Shown here in pieces: positions 1 to 8,430 of a stretch of DNA of 64,000 nt. The notes beneath the pieces are model-generated. The model did not search any database and was not told the origin of the DNA. It saw nothing but the letters and a program-made list of their open reading frames with translations. Within the stretch, counting starts at the first letter, position 1, and the number at the start of each line of letters is the position of its first letter. The stretch comes from Microbacterium sp. SA39 (GTDB lineage Bacteria > Actinomycetota > Actinomycetes > Actinomycetales > Microbacteriaceae). The stretch covers positions 167,297 to 231,296 of the forward strand of contig NZ_JXRU01000032.1 of assembly GCF_000967865.1 (NCBI RefSeq), given 5' to 3'. Both the position numbers and the translations under genes were made by a program.

Positions 1-329
1 GTGGGAGTCCCGCCCTGCGACTTCTGCCGGAGGTAGGCTGCGAAACCCGCGGCCGCCTGTGCCACCAGCACGCGGTTCATCCGGTTGCTGCCCGCGCCGA
101 GCTCTCCGCGCAGACCCGCGGTGCCGAAGGCGAGACGCGCACCGAAGCGGTCGTCCAGATCCGCCACGGCGGTGGTGTCGCCACCTCCGGCGCGCGTGAT
201 CAGGCCGGCGAGCTCGTCGCGCGTCTCGGGGTCCGGATCCTGGCGGAGCCAGGCGCGCGCCGTGGCCAGCAGCTCGTCGCTCACCTGCTGCTCGCTCACC
301 TGCTGCTCGCTCACCTGCTGCTCGCTCAC
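1..329 (-). CDS. Phospho-sugar mutase (phosphoglucomutase/phosphomannomutase family), N-terminal part, cut by window edge
   Basis: Only the first 109 codons are present. After a repetitive start the translation reads DELLATARAWLRQDPDPETR and then FGTAGLRGELGAGSNRMNR, the conserved N-terminal signature of the alpha-D-phosphohexomutase superfamily, which moves phosphate between the C1 and C6 (or ribose C1 and C5) positions of sugars. The GTG start overlaps the stop of the purine nucleoside phosphorylase gene (GTGA) and has GAGG five bases upstream. Co-transcription with that enzyme suggests it processes ribose-1-phosphate or hexose-1-phosphate released in salvage; this is inferred from context. 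Three further in-frame GTG codons lie in the repeat at the 5' end, so the exact start is uncertain. Confidence 0.85.
   Translation of the reverse strand, partial: MSEQQVSEQQVSEQQVSDELLATARAWLRQDPDPETRDELAGLITRAGGGDTTAVADLDDRFGARLAFGTAGLRGELGAGSNRMNRVLVAQAAAGFAAYLRQKSQGGTP
281..325 (-). repeat. Three perfect 15-bp tandem repeats at the start of the mutase gene
   Basis: On the minus strand the unit GTGAGCGAGCAGCAG occurs three times without mismatch, followed by GTGAGCGAC and the conserved coding sequence. Each unit encodes V-S-E-Q-Q and starts with a potential GTG start codon, so in-frame GTGs lie at 329, 314, 299 and 284. The ancestral start was probably the innermost GTG (V-S-D-E-L-L), later copied by slippage. 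Confidence 0.9.
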
Positions 330-1159
330 AGTGCCTCGACCACCTTGGCGAGGAGCGCGGAGATCACGGGTTCGGCCTCGCGGCCCGCCTCGATGACCTC
401 GGCGTGGCTGAGCGGGGTCTGCTGGATGCCGGCGGCGAGGTTCGTGATGAGCGAGAAGCCGAGAATCTCCATGCCGGCTTCGCGCGCGGCGATCGCCTCG
501 AGGGCGGTGGACATGCCGACGATGTGCCCGCCGATGTGCTTCGCCATCTGCACCTCGGCCGGGGTCTCGTAGTGCGGTCCGCGGAACTGCGTGTAGACGC
601 CCTCGTCCAGCGACGGGTCGATCGTTCGAGCGATGTCGCGCAGTCGCTTCGCGTAGAGGTCGGTCAGGTCGATGAAGGTCGCACCTTCGAGAGGCGAGTC
701 GGCCGTGAGGTTGATGTGGTCGCTGATCAGCACGGGCTGCCCGGGCGTCCACGTCTCGCGGATGCCGCCGGCACCATTGGTCAGGACCATGATCTTCGCC
801 CCCGTGGCGGCGGCGGTACGGACGCTGTGCACGACCCGGCGCACGCCGTGGTCCTCGTAGTAGTGGGTGCGAGCGCCGATCACCAGCACGTTCTTCCCGC
901 CGGGGGTGCGGATGCTGCGGAGCGTGCCGACATGGCCCTCCAGAGCGGGCTTCGAGAATCCGGTCACCTCGGTGGCGGGGACGGTCGCGACGGTCTCGCC
1001 GATGATGTCGGCGGCCTTGCCCCAGCCGCTGCCGAGGGTGAGGGCGATGTCGTGCTTCTCGACTCCGGTCAGGCGCGCGATGTCGGCGGCGGCCTGTGCA
1101 GCGACCTCGAACGGGTTCGCGGTCGGGTCGTCGAGGGGGTTGCTGTGGGTTTCGGGCAT
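326..1159 (-). CDS. punA: Purine nucleoside phosphorylase
   Basis: This enzyme splits purine (deoxy)nucleosides with phosphate into free base and (deoxy)ribose-1-phosphate in the cytoplasm. The 277-residue length and motifs fit the trimeric PNP/MTAP family: the phosphate-binding GSGW near residues 43-46, HYYED in the middle, TNGAGGI, FRGPHYETPAEV, GMSTALEAIAA and TNLAAGIQ near the C-terminus. The start is supported by a -10-like TAGAGT (minus strand, 1166-1171) six bases before the ATG, a leaderless arrangement. Its stop overlaps the start of the downstream phospho-sugar mutase, so the pair forms a nucleoside salvage operon. Confidence 0.95.
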   Translation of the reverse strand: MPETHSNPLDDPTANPFEVAAQAAADIARLTGVEKHDIALTLGSGWGKAADIIGETVATVPATEVTGFSKPALEGHVGTLRSIRTPGGKNVLVIGARTHYYEDHGVRRVVHSVRTAAATGAKIMVLTNGAGGIRETWTPGQPVLISDHINLTADSPLEGATFIDLTDLYAKRLRDIARTIDPSLDEGVYTQFRGPHYETPAEVQMAKHIGGHIVGMSTALEAIAAREAGMEILGFSLITNLAAGIQQTPLSHAEVIEAGREAEPVISALLAKVVEAL

Positions 1160-1216
1160 GGATCCACTCTAGGAAGGTGCAAGCTCGGGGGCCAGGATTG
1201 CGGAAGAATGGATTCC

Positions 1217-2656
1217 ATGACTTCCACCCCTTTCGAGCGCACTCAGCGCGTCGCCGTCCTCGGCGGCGGACCCGGCGGATACGAGGCGGCCCTGGCGGCC
1301 GCCCAGCTCGGAGCCGAGGTGACGCTGATCGAGCGGGTGGGTGTCGGCGGAGCCGCCGTCCTGACCGACGTCGTGCCCTCGAAGAGCCTGATCGCGACGG
1401 CCGACGCGGCCGTCGCCATCTCCGAGGCGAGCGACCTGGGCGTGAACTTCTACGCCAAGGGCGACACCGGCAAGCCGCTCAAGCCCGAGATCGCGATCAA
1501 CCTGGCCGCTGTGAACAAGCGGCTGGTCGCGCTCGCCGGTCAGCAGTCCGAGGACATGCGCGCGACCCTGATGGACGCGGGCGTGCGCATCCTCTCCGGT
1601 CACGGCCGCCTGGAGGGCGCCACCGCGATCATCGTCTCCACCGGGCAGGACGGCACCGACTTCGACCGGGTGGAGGCCGACACGATCATCGTCGCCGTCG
1701 GCGCCTCGCCGCGCGAGCTGGATTCCGCCAAGCCCGATGGCAAGCGCATCCTCACCTGGACGCAGCTGTACGACATGAAGGCCCTCCCCGAGCACCTCAT
1801 CGTCGTGGGGTCCGGCGTGACGGGCGCGGAGTTCGCCTCCGCCTACATGAACCTCGGCGCGAAGGTCACGCTCGTCTCCAGCCGCGACCAGGTGCTGCCC
1901 GGCGAAGACAAGGATGCGGCCCACGTGCTGGAGAAGGTCTTCAAGCGCGGCGGGATGACGGTGCTCTCGAAGTCCCGCGCCGACAAGGTCGAGGCCACGA
2001 AGGAGGGCGTGACGGTCACGCTCTCGGACGGTCGGACCGTCGAGGGCAGCCACTGCCTGATGGCGGTCGGCTCCATCCCGAACACCGCCGGGATCGGACT
2101 CGAGGAGGCCGGCGTCGAACTCAACGAGTCGGGCCACGTGCGGGTCAACAAGGTCGCGCGCACCTCCGTGCCGAATGTGTACGCCGTCGGAGACTGCACC
2201 AACTTCTTCCCGCTGGCATCCGTCGCCTCCATGCAGGGACGCACCGCGGTGTTCCACGCGCTGGGCGACATCGTCATCCCGCTCGAGCTGATCAAGATCA
2301 CCTCGAACATCTTCACGGCACCCGAGATCGCCACGGTCGGCTACTCCGAGAAGGATGTCGAAGACGGCATCGCCGACGGCCTGGTCTACAAGCTGCCGCT
2401 CGCCGCCAACCCTCGCGCGAAGATGATGGGTATCAAGGACGGCTTCGTGAAGATCATCGCGCGCAAGGGGTCGGGCACGGTGATCGGCGGTGTGATCGTG
2501 GCGCCGAAGGCCTCCGAGCTCATCTACCCGATCGCGGTCGCCGTGGAACGGCGTCTCACGGTCGATCAGGTCTCCCGCGTCTTCGCCGCGTACCCGTCGC
2601 TGTCGAGCAGTATCACCGACGCCAGCCGCGCGATGCACCTGGGCTACATCTCCTGA
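1217..2656 (+). CDS. lpdA: FAD-containing NAD(P)H-quinone dehydrogenase (LpdA/Rv3303c type)
   Basis: This is a flavoprotein disulfide reductase homologue of about 479 residues. It has an N-terminal FAD-binding VAVLGGGPGGYEAAL motif, a second Rossmann motif VVGSGVTGAEFA, the FAD-binding NVYAVGDCTN segment, and a C-terminal dimerisation domain beginning near TAPEIATVGYSE. True dihydrolipoamide dehydrogenases have a redox CxxxxC here, but this protein reads GGAAVLTDVVPSKS, with no cysteine. That loss is the hallmark of the mycobacterial LpdA quinone reductase group. An alternative ATG at 1208 adds three residues. The gene is divergent from punA, with 57 bases between starts, and converges on the biotin carboxylase gene. 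Confidence 0.85.
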   Translation: MTSTPFERTQRVAVLGGGPGGYEAALAAAQLGAEVTLIERVGVGGAAVLTDVVPSKSLIATADAAVAISEASDLGVNFYAKGDTGKPLKPEIAINLAAVNKRLVALAGQQSEDMRATLMDAGVRILSGHGRLEGATAIIVSTGQDGTDFDRVEADTIIVAVGASPRELDSAKPDGKRILTWTQLYDMKALPEHLIVVGSGVTGAEFASAYMNLGAKVTLVSSRDQVLPGEDKDAAHVLEKVFKRGGMTVLSKSRADKVEATKEGVTVTLSDGRTVEGSHCLMAVGSIPNTAGIGLEEAGVELNESGHVRVNKVARTSVPNVYAVGDCTNFFPLASVASMQGRTAVFHALGDIVIPLELIKITSNIFTAPEIATVGYSEKDVEDGIADGLVYKLPLAANPRAKMMGIKDGFVKIIARKGSGTVIGGVIVAPKASELIYPIAVAVERRLTVDQVSRVFAAYPSLSSSITDASRAMHLGYIS

Positions 2657-2658
2657 GG

Positions 2659-2733
2659 CGTTTCGTCTCGCTCCGCTCGCTCAACGACCGAGAACCGGTC
2701 GTTGAGCGAGGAGCGCAGCGACGAGACGAAACG
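2659..2733. repeat. Large imperfect palindrome between convergent genes (REP-like element, probable bidirectional terminator)
   Basis: The left arm (2659-2690) and the reverse complement of the right arm (about 2696-2733) share CGTTTCGTCTCG at the base and TCGCTCAACGACCG at the tip. The right arm carries about six extra bases in the middle. The element fills the gap between convergent lpdA and the carboxylase gene, so folding in RNA from either side could stop transcription. A half-copy with one mismatch in 22 bases lies at 18546-18570, also between convergent genes, which suggests a dispersed family. Confidence 0.75.
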
Positions 2734-2747
2734 GTCGAAACGCCGCG

Positions 2748-4514
2748 TCAGCTTATCGTGAGCAGCTGGTGACCCGCGGAGACCGTGGCACCGGCATCCG
2801 CGCTGATGTTGCCGACGACGCCGTCCTTGTGCGCCTGCAGCGGCTGCTCCATCTTCATGGCCTCGAGCACCACGACGAGGTCGCCCTTGACGACCTGCTG
2901 TCCGTCCTCGACGGCGATCTTGACGATCGTCGCCTGCATCGGCGACTTCACGGCGTCGCCTGCAGCACCCGCGTTGACGGTGGTGGCGTGGCTGCGGCGA
3001 GAGGGCGGCACGGCGGCCGGACGGCCGGAGGTGCCGGCGGGGGCCGCGACGCGATCGGGGAGGCTGACCTCGAGCCGCTTTCCGGACACCTCGACGACGA
3101 CAGTGTGGCGCGAGCCGCTGGATGCCGGCGACTCGAGTTCGCCGTCCCACGCGGGGATGTCATTCACGAACTCGGTCTCGATCCAGCGGGTGAAGATGCC
3201 GAATTCGCCGTTCTCCGCGGTGAACGCCGGGTCGCGCACGACCTTGCGGTGGAAGGGGAGGACGGTCGGCATGCCGGAGACCTCGAACTCGTCGAGGGCA
3301 CGGCGCGAGCGCTCCAGCGCCTCGGCGCGGTTCTTGCCGGTGACGACGATCTTCGCCAGGAGCGAGTCGAACGCGCCCGAGACGGAGTCGCCGGCGGTGA
3401 CGCCGGAATCGAGACGGATACCGGGGCCGCCGAACGTCTTGAAGACGTGGATGGGGCCGGGCTGGGGGAGGAACCCGCGGCCCGGGTCTTCGCCGTTGAT
3501 GCGGAACTCGATCGAGTGGCCCTGCGGGGTCGGGTCGTCGTAGTCGATCGTGCCGCCGGCGGCGATGCGGAACTGCTCGCGCACCAGGTCGATGCCGGTG
3601 ACCTCTTCCGAGACGGGGTGCTCGACCTGCAGACGCGTGTTGACCTCGAGGAACGAGACGGTGCCGTCGGCCCCGATCAGGAACTCGCAGGTGCCGGCTC
3701 CGACGTAGCCGACCTCTTTCAGGATGGCCTTGGACGCCGAGTAGAGCAGGTCGTTCTGCTCTGTCGTGAGGAACGGCGCCGGAGCCTCCTCGACCAGCTT
3801 CTGGTGGCGGCGCTGCAGCGAGCAGTCGCGCGTCGAGATGACCACGACGTTGCCCGCGGCATCCGCGAGGCACTGCGTCTCGACGTGTCGCGGCTTGTCG
3901 AGGTACTTCTCCACGAAGCATTCGCCGCGGCCGAAGGCGGCGACCGCTTCACGCGTCGCGGACTCGAACATCTCGGCGACCTCGTCGAGCTCGCGGGCGA
4001 CCTTGAGACCGCGGCCGCCACCGCCGTAGGCCGCCTTGATGGCGATCGGCAGGCCGAACTCCTTCGCGAAGGCGATGACCTCTTCGGCCGTCTCGACCGG
4101 ACCGGGGGTGCCCGGTGCCAGGGGAGCCCCGACCTTCTCCGCGACGTGACGTGCCGTCACCTTGTCGCCGAGGGCTTCGATCGCGGCAGGCGACGGGCCG
4201 ATCCAGATCATGTCGGCGTCGATCACGGCGCGGGCGAATTCGGCGTTCTCCGCGAGGAAGCCGTAGCCCGGGTGCACGGCATCCGCTCCGGCGCGGCGGG
4301 CCACGGACAGGATCTTCTCGATCTGGAGATAGGTCGCAGCGCTCGTCGCACCTCCGAGCGCGAACGCCTCGTCGGCGAGACGGGTGTGCAGCGCGTCACG
4401 ATCCTGATCGGCGTAGACGGCGACCGAGGCGATTCCCGAGTCCCGGGCGGCGCGGATGATGCGGACGGCGATCTCGCCGCGGTTGGCGATGAGCACCTTG
4501 GCGATAGCAGGCAT
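2748..4514 (-). CDS. accA3: Acyl-CoA (acetyl/propionyl-CoA) carboxylase alpha subunit: biotin carboxylase plus biotin carrier
   Basis: The 588-residue protein joins a biotin carboxylase (residues 1 to about 450) to a C-terminal biotinyl domain. Visible motifs are [14 protein letters not shown] at the N-terminus, the ATP-grasp GGGGRGL loop, [14 protein letters not shown], and the biotinylation site EAMKMEQ with Lys554. It carboxylates biotin using ATP and bicarbonate, and pairs with a beta subunit to make malonyl- or methylmalonyl-CoA for fatty acid synthesis. Candidate beta and epsilon subunits are encoded about 7 kb away in this window. The start has TAGGCT seven bases upstream (4522-4527, minus strand), a leaderless pattern. 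Maf lies just upstream on the same strand. Confidence 0.93.
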   Translation of the reverse strand: MPAIAKVLIANRGEIAVRIIRAARDSGIASVAVYADQDRDALHTRLADEAFALGGATSAATYLQIEKILSVARRAGADAVHPGYGFLAENAEFARAVIDADMIWIGPSPAAIEALGDKVTARHVAEKVGAPLAPGTPGPVETAEEVIAFAKEFGLPIAIKAAYGGGGRGLKVARELDEVAEMFESATREAVAAFGRGECFVEKYLDKPRHVETQCLADAAGNVVVISTRDCSLQRRHQKLVEEAPAPFLTTEQNDLLYSASKAILKEVGYVGAGTCEFLIGADGTVSFLEVNTRLQVEHPVSEEVTGIDLVREQFRIAAGGTIDYDDPTPQGHSIEFRINGEDPGRGFLPQPGPIHVFKTFGGPGIRLDSGVTAGDSVSGAFDSLLAKIVVTGKNRAEALERSRRALDEFEVSGMPTVLPFHRKVVRDPAFTAENGEFGIFTRWIETEFVNDIPAWDGELESPASSGSRHTVVVEVSGKRLEVSLPDRVAAPAGTSGRPAAVPPSRRSHATTVNAGAAGDAVKSPMQATIVKIAVEDGQQVVKGDLVVVLEAMKMEQPLQAHKDGVVGNISADAGATVSAGHQLLTIS

Positions 4515-4592
4515 GGTTGCCAGCCTAGCGAGAAGCCGCTCGATCCTTTTGACGACCCTCCACAAGAAAGAGCCGGAAACGTCGACGGGAGT

Positions 4593-5231
4593 CTACGACC
4601 AGAGGTCCGTCCAGCGGACGCCGAGCTGCCCGGCCAGGCGCCGGATCGTCGAGAGCGACATGCCGACGACGGTCGAGGGATCCCCGTCCACCCGCGTGAT
4701 GAAGGCGCCGCCCAGGCTGTCGACGGTGAAGGCGCCGGCGACCAGCAGCGGCTCGCCCGAGGCGACGTAGGCGGCGATCTCCTCGTCGGCGATGTCCTCG
4801 GCGAACGTGACGGATGCCGCGGCGACCGCGGTGGCCTCGACGAGCTCGGCGCCCGGGGACACGCGGTACACGGAATGCCCGGAGTGCAGGATGCCGGTGG
4901 CACCGCGCATCTCCTGCCAGCGCCTGGTCGCCTCCTCCGGCGTGTACGGCTTGCCGTACACGCGTCCCGCCAGCGCGAACATCGAGTCGCCGCCGATGAC
5001 GAGACCGTCGAAGGCGCCCTCCTCCGTCAGTCGCCGGGCGACGTCAGCGGCCTTCGCGCGGGCGAGCAGCAGCACGAGCTCCTCGGGAGGGAGGTCCGCG
5101 CCACGCTCCGCCGTCGCGGCCACCGCGACGGCATCCTCGTCCACGTCGGGGGAGAGTGTCAGCGGCTCGATGCCGGCCTGTCGCAGCAGCATCAGGCGGG
5201 CGGGAGAGGTGGAGGCGAGGCAGACGCGCAT
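4593..5231 (-). CDS. maf: Maf-family nucleoside triphosphate pyrophosphatase
   Basis: This Maf/YceF-type protein of about 212 residues hydrolyses non-canonical or modified NTPs and is linked to septum formation and cell-division arrest. The N-terminal LASTSPARLMLLRQAG is the family signature. Further hallmarks are VIGGDSMF, with the catalytic aspartate, then GRVYGKP and a C-terminal GDPSTVVGMSL segment. The ATG at 5231 is preferred over GTGs at 5240 and 5237 because of the conserved N-terminus and a TACGGT hexamer seven bases upstream. Close linkage with the carboxylase alpha gene is common in actinobacteria. Confidence 0.9.
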   Translation of the reverse strand: MRVCLASTSPARLMLLRQAGIEPLTLSPDVDEDAVAVAATAERGADLPPEELVLLLARAKAADVARRLTEEGAFDGLVIGGDSMFALAGRVYGKPYTPEEATRRWQEMRGATGILHSGHSVYRVSPGAELVEATAVAAASVTFAEDIADEEIAAYVASGEPLLVAGAFTVDSLGGAFITRVDGDPSTVVGMSLSTIRRLAGQLGVRWTDLWS

Positions 5232-5238
5232 GTTCACC

Positions 5239-5248
5239 ACCGTATCCT
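5239..5248. promoter_or_regulatory. Overlapping divergent -10 elements for maf and the RNA methyltransferase
   Basis: On the plus strand TATCCT (5243-5248) is six bases before the methyltransferase ATG. On the minus strand TACGGT (5239-5244) is seven bases before the maf ATG. The hexamers share two base pairs and the two starts are only 23 bases apart, so the polymerases should exclude each other and both mRNAs would be leaderless. This is inferred from spacing only. Confidence 0.5.
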
Positions 5249-5254
5249 CGAAGG

Positions 5255-6502
5255 ATGACTTCCTCCCCAGCCGACGTGCTCGACCTCGACATCACCGGGA
5301 TCGCGCATGGTGGCACGTTCATCGCCCGCCACGAAGGGCGTGTCGTCTTCGTGTCGGATGCGATCCCTGGGGAGCGCGTGCGCGCCAGGCTGATCCCGTC
5401 CGGTGAGGGCGCGGATGCCTCGACGCGCAGCTTCTGGCGCGCCGAGACCCTCAAGGTGCTCGACGCCTCCGAGCATCGCCGTCCGCACATCTGGCCCGAG
5501 GCCGACCTCTCCCGCGATCCTGCGGACCGTCCGGGAGGAGCGGATCTCGGTCACATCGCCCTCGAGCACCAGCGGGTGCTCAAGCGTCAGGTGCTGACCG
5601 AAGCGCTCGACCGCTTCGCAGGCCCCGGCCTCGTCGCCCCCGAGATCGAGGCCGTCGAATCCGGGGACGGCACCGCGTGGCGCACCCGCGTCACCCTGCA
5701 CGTCGACGATGCCGGTGAGGTGGGGCCGTTCGCCGCCCGCAGCCACCGCGTCATCCCCGTCTCCTCGTACCCGCTCTCGCGTCCTGCCATCGCCGAGGCC
5801 GCCCTCGCGCTGCGCGGCGAGGCGCCCGGACGCATCGAACTCGTCGAGCCTGCGGACGGCCAGGTGCGCATCATCCGGCGCGAGGAGACCGAGCGCCCCG
5901 CCCGCGTCGCGCGCGGCTTCCGACGTCGTCCGACCCCCGAGGTGATCCGCGAGGTCGTGGGCGATCGGCGCTTCCAGGTCGACTCCACGGGGTTCTGGCA
6001 GGTGCACTCGCGGGCGGCATCCGTGCTCGACGCCGCGGTGTACGGCATCCTCGACGGGCATGTGGATGACGACAGGACGCACTACGACCTCTACGGCGGT
6101 GTCGGACTCTTCGCCGCGACCCTCGCCGACCTCGGCGGCACCGACATCGTCACGGTCGAGTCGAGCGCTCGCGCCACCGAGCATGCGGCCGCGAACCTCG
6201 CTCCCCTCGACGTCACCGCGGTGACGGCCCGAGTCGACCGGTTCCTCTCCGGGGTCAAGAACAACGGACGGACGGGCGCTGTCATCCTGGATCCGCCGCG
6301 AGCGGGTGCCGGGCGAGCGGTCGTCGAGGCCGTGCATGCCCTCGCCCCCGAGGCGATCGCCTACGTGGCCTGCGATCCGGTCGCGCTCGCCCGCGATCTC
6401 GGCACCTTCCGAGGCCTCGGCTGGAAGGTGCCGACGCTTCGCGGCTTCGATCTGTTCCCGCATTCGCACCACTTCGAGGTCGTCGCACTGCTCACCCGCT
6501 GA
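5255..6502 (+). CDS. Class I SAM-dependent RNA uracil-C5 methyltransferase (TrmA/RumA family) with TRAM domain
   Basis: A TRAM-like beta domain at residues 1-65 (ITGIAHGGTFIARHEGRVVF) precedes a Rossmann methyltransferase. The FWQVH segment, YDLYGGVGLFA (SAM loop), VILDPPRAGAG and YVACDPVALARD, with likely nucleophile Cys373, are the TrmA/RumA catalytic signatures. It probably makes 5-methyluridine in tRNA or 23S rRNA. RumA-type enzymes bind an Fe-S cluster through a CxxCGGC region; the matching stretch reads PADRPGGADLGHIALEHQ with no cysteine, so the cluster is absent. Substrate cannot be settled from sequence. TATCCT six bases before the ATG supports this start. Confidence 0.85.
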   Translation: MTSSPADVLDLDITGIAHGGTFIARHEGRVVFVSDAIPGERVRARLIPSGEGADASTRSFWRAETLKVLDASEHRRPHIWPEADLSRDPADRPGGADLGHIALEHQRVLKRQVLTEALDRFAGPGLVAPEIEAVESGDGTAWRTRVTLHVDDAGEVGPFAARSHRVIPVSSYPLSRPAIAEAALALRGEAPGRIELVEPADGQVRIIRREETERPARVARGFRRRPTPEVIREVVGDRRFQVDSTGFWQVHSRAASVLDAAVYGILDGHVDDDRTHYDLYGGVGLFAATLADLGGTDIVTVESSARATEHAAANLAPLDVTAVTARVDRFLSGVKNNGRTGAVILDPPRAGAGRAVVEAVHALAPEAIAYVACDPVALARDLGTFRGLGWKVPTLRGFDLFPHSHHFEVVALLTR

Positions 6503-6545
6503 CCGCGCTGGCGGGCGGTCCGCTGAGACTCACTAGGCTGGGCGG

Positions 6546-7205
6546 ATGAGCACGGTCGCACTCATCGACGATCACGAGTCCGTTCGCCTCGGCCTCGAGG
6601 CCGCGTGCGCGCGCGATGCGCAGACCGTGGTCTTCTCGGGAAGCACTGTCAGCTCGTACCTCCAGTGGCGACGCGGGACGGGTGCTGCGCCTGCGGATGT
6701 CGTCGTCCTCGACCTCACGCTCGGCGACGGCACGACCGTGACCGAGAACGTCCACTCGCTCGTCGGGGACGGTGCGAGCGTCGTGATCCACAGCGTGGCC
6801 GACCGCCCGGCCGCGGTCCGCGAGGCGCTTTCCGCGGGAGCAGCGGGTGTCGTCAGCAAGTCCTCCGCGCTCGACGACGTGCTCGACGCGATCCGCACCG
6901 TCGCGCAGGGTGAGGCGTTGAACAACGTCGAGTGGGCCAGCGCGGTCGACGGCGACCGTGCCTTCGCCGACGCGCAGCTGTCGACCCGTGAGCGCGAAGT
7001 GCTCCGGCTCTATGCGACGGGGCTGCCGCTCAAGGCTGTGGCCGAGCGTCTCGGAGTCGCCTATTCCACCGCGAAGGAGAACATCACCCGGATCCGGGTG
7101 AAGTACGTCGAGGTCGGCAGACCCGCCCCGACCAAGGTGGACCTGCTCCGCCGGGCCATGGAGGACGGCATCGTCGCCGCCGACGGGGCCGCGAGTGCCC
7201 GCTGA
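6546..7205 (+). CDS. LuxR/NarL-family response regulator
   Basis: The 219-residue protein has an N-terminal receiver domain (ALIDDHESVRLGLEAAC, then VVVLDLTLGDG with the likely phospho-acceptor Asp, and a lysine in GVVSKSSALDD). It ends in a LuxR-type helix-turn-helix (LSTREREVLRLYATGLPLKA, then AYSTAKENITRIRVKY). TAGGCT ends six bases before the ATG, suggesting a leaderless mRNA. Its last 11 bases overlap the histidine kinase gene, so the pair is translationally coupled and should be a cognate two-component system. The target genes are unknown. Confidence 0.92.
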   Translation: MSTVALIDDHESVRLGLEAACARDAQTVVFSGSTVSSYLQWRRGTGAAPADVVVLDLTLGDGTTVTENVHSLVGDGASVVIHSVADRPAAVREALSAGAAGVVSKSSALDDVLDAIRTVAQGEALNNVEWASAVDGDRAFADAQLSTREREVLRLYATGLPLKAVAERLGVAYSTAKENITRIRVKYVEVGRPAPTKVDLLRRAMEDGIVAADGAASAR

Positions 7206-8430
7206 CCCGCTCAGCATCCGCGACGCCTGGAGCAAGATCCCCTCTCCCGGTGCGGTCGAGACCGAGTTCGAGCGGTTCACGGGCAAGCGTATGGAGCGGA
7301 TCCTCGCGATCGTCGTCGCGATCGGCTCGGCGGCACTCGGCGCACAGGCTCTGATCGCCGCGATCGGCACGTTGTCTTCCGCAGACGTCGCGCACATCGC
7401 CGCGCTCGTCGTGGTGTTCGTGCCGCTCGCCGCGATGCTCGTCGCCTGCCTGATCGGGCGCGGCGTCCGTGTGGCCTCCGGCGTGTTCGCGGTCGCGTAC
7501 GTGCTGGCGCTCGCCGCGTGGCCGGTGATCGTCGACCCGGCGGACAAGGTCGCGGGTGACCAGCCGTGGATCTTCTTCCTCGTGAACATCGGCGTCGTCG
7601 CCGCGATGCTCGCGTTCCCCGTGCGTCTCCAGTTCGCGTGGGCCATCGGCATGCCCTTCGTCTACGGCTACGTGCGGCTCGTGCAGGGGGAGTTCTCCCG
7701 CGAGTTCTGGGTGACGACCGCGTTCGACGTGTCCTTCACGCTCATCCTCGGCGTGATCATCATCTCGCTCGGCTGGATGTTCCGCTCGGTGGCCGCCGGG
7801 GTGGACGAGGCGCGCGGACGGGCCGTGGCTTCCTACGCTTCAGCCGCAGCCGCGGCCGCTGCCGAGGAGGAGCGCATGGCGATGTCCGCGCTCATGCACG
7901 ACAGCGTGCTGGCTGCTCTGATCGCGGGCGAGCGGGCCGAGGGCGAACGGGCCCGTGAGCTGGCCGTCGCGATGGCACGCGAAGCGCTGACGCGTCTGGC
8001 CAACACCGAGGGCGCCGTCGCCGAGGAAGGGAGCGACGAACCCGTCGGGACCGCTCAGATCGTGGTCGAACTGCGCAGATCGCTGTCCGAGCTCGGCGCC
8101 GACGCGATCGTCGAGGAGCGCGGCGGCATCGGACTGATCCCCGGGCGTGCCGCCCGTGCCCTCGTGCTGGCTGCTCGACAGGCCATCGGCAACGCGGTGG
8201 CGCACGCGAGCGGACGCGGGCTCCACATCGTCGCCGAGGGGCACGGCGACGAAGGGATACGGGTGACGATCTCGGACACGGGGCCGGGATTCGACATCGA
8301 GGAGATCGGCGCCGACCGTCTCGGCATCCGCGCCTCGATCTTCGCGCGGATGGCCGGTGTCGCGGGGACCTCGGCCATCGATTCCGGCGAGCACGGGACG
8401 ATCGTCACGCTGGGGTGGGAGCGCTCATGA
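7195..8430 (+). CDS. Membrane sensor histidine kinase (HATPase_c), partner of the upstream regulator
   Basis: This 411-residue protein has about six hydrophobic segments between residues 35 and 210, then a cytoplasmic kinase part. ALMHDSVLAALIAGERAEGE is the likely histidine-containing dimerisation helix. The ATP-binding domain shows an N-box (AARQAIGNAVAHASGRG) and a G-box (ISDTGPGFDIEEIG, then RLGIRASI). It starts at a GTG inside the end of the response regulator gene, and its stop overlaps the next gene's ATG (ATGA). The signal sensed is unknown because there is no extracellular domain of note, only short loops between membrane segments. Confidence 0.88.
   Translation: MPADPLSIRDAWSKIPSPGAVETEFERFTGKRMERILAIVVAIGSAALGAQALIAAIGTLSSADVAHIAALVVVFVPLAAMLVACLIGRGVRVASGVFAVAYVLALAAWPVIVDPADKVAGDQPWIFFLVNIGVVAAMLAFPVRLQFAWAIGMPFVYGYVRLVQGEFSREFWVTTAFDVSFTLILGVIIISLGWMFRSVAAGVDEARGRAVASYASAAAAAAAEEERMAMSALMHDSVLAALIAGERAEGERARELAVAMAREALTRLANTEGAVAEEGSDEPVGTAQIVVELRRSLSELGADAIVEERGGIGLIPGRAARALVLAARQAIGNAVAHASGRGLHIVAEGHGDEGIRVTISDTGPGFDIEEIGADRLGIRASIFARMAGVAGTSAIDSGEHGTIVTLGWERS

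Noticed and set aside
1217..2656. Dihydrolipoamide dehydrogenase
   Set aside because: The redox-active cysteine pair is absent, so it is assigned to the LpdA quinone reductase group instead.
1169..5258. Very long open frames opposite lpdA and accA3 (489 and 829 codons)
   Set aside because: They are antisense to genes with clear domain motifs, and their translations are Arg/His/Asp-rich with no recognisable domain, as expected of high-GC antisense frames.
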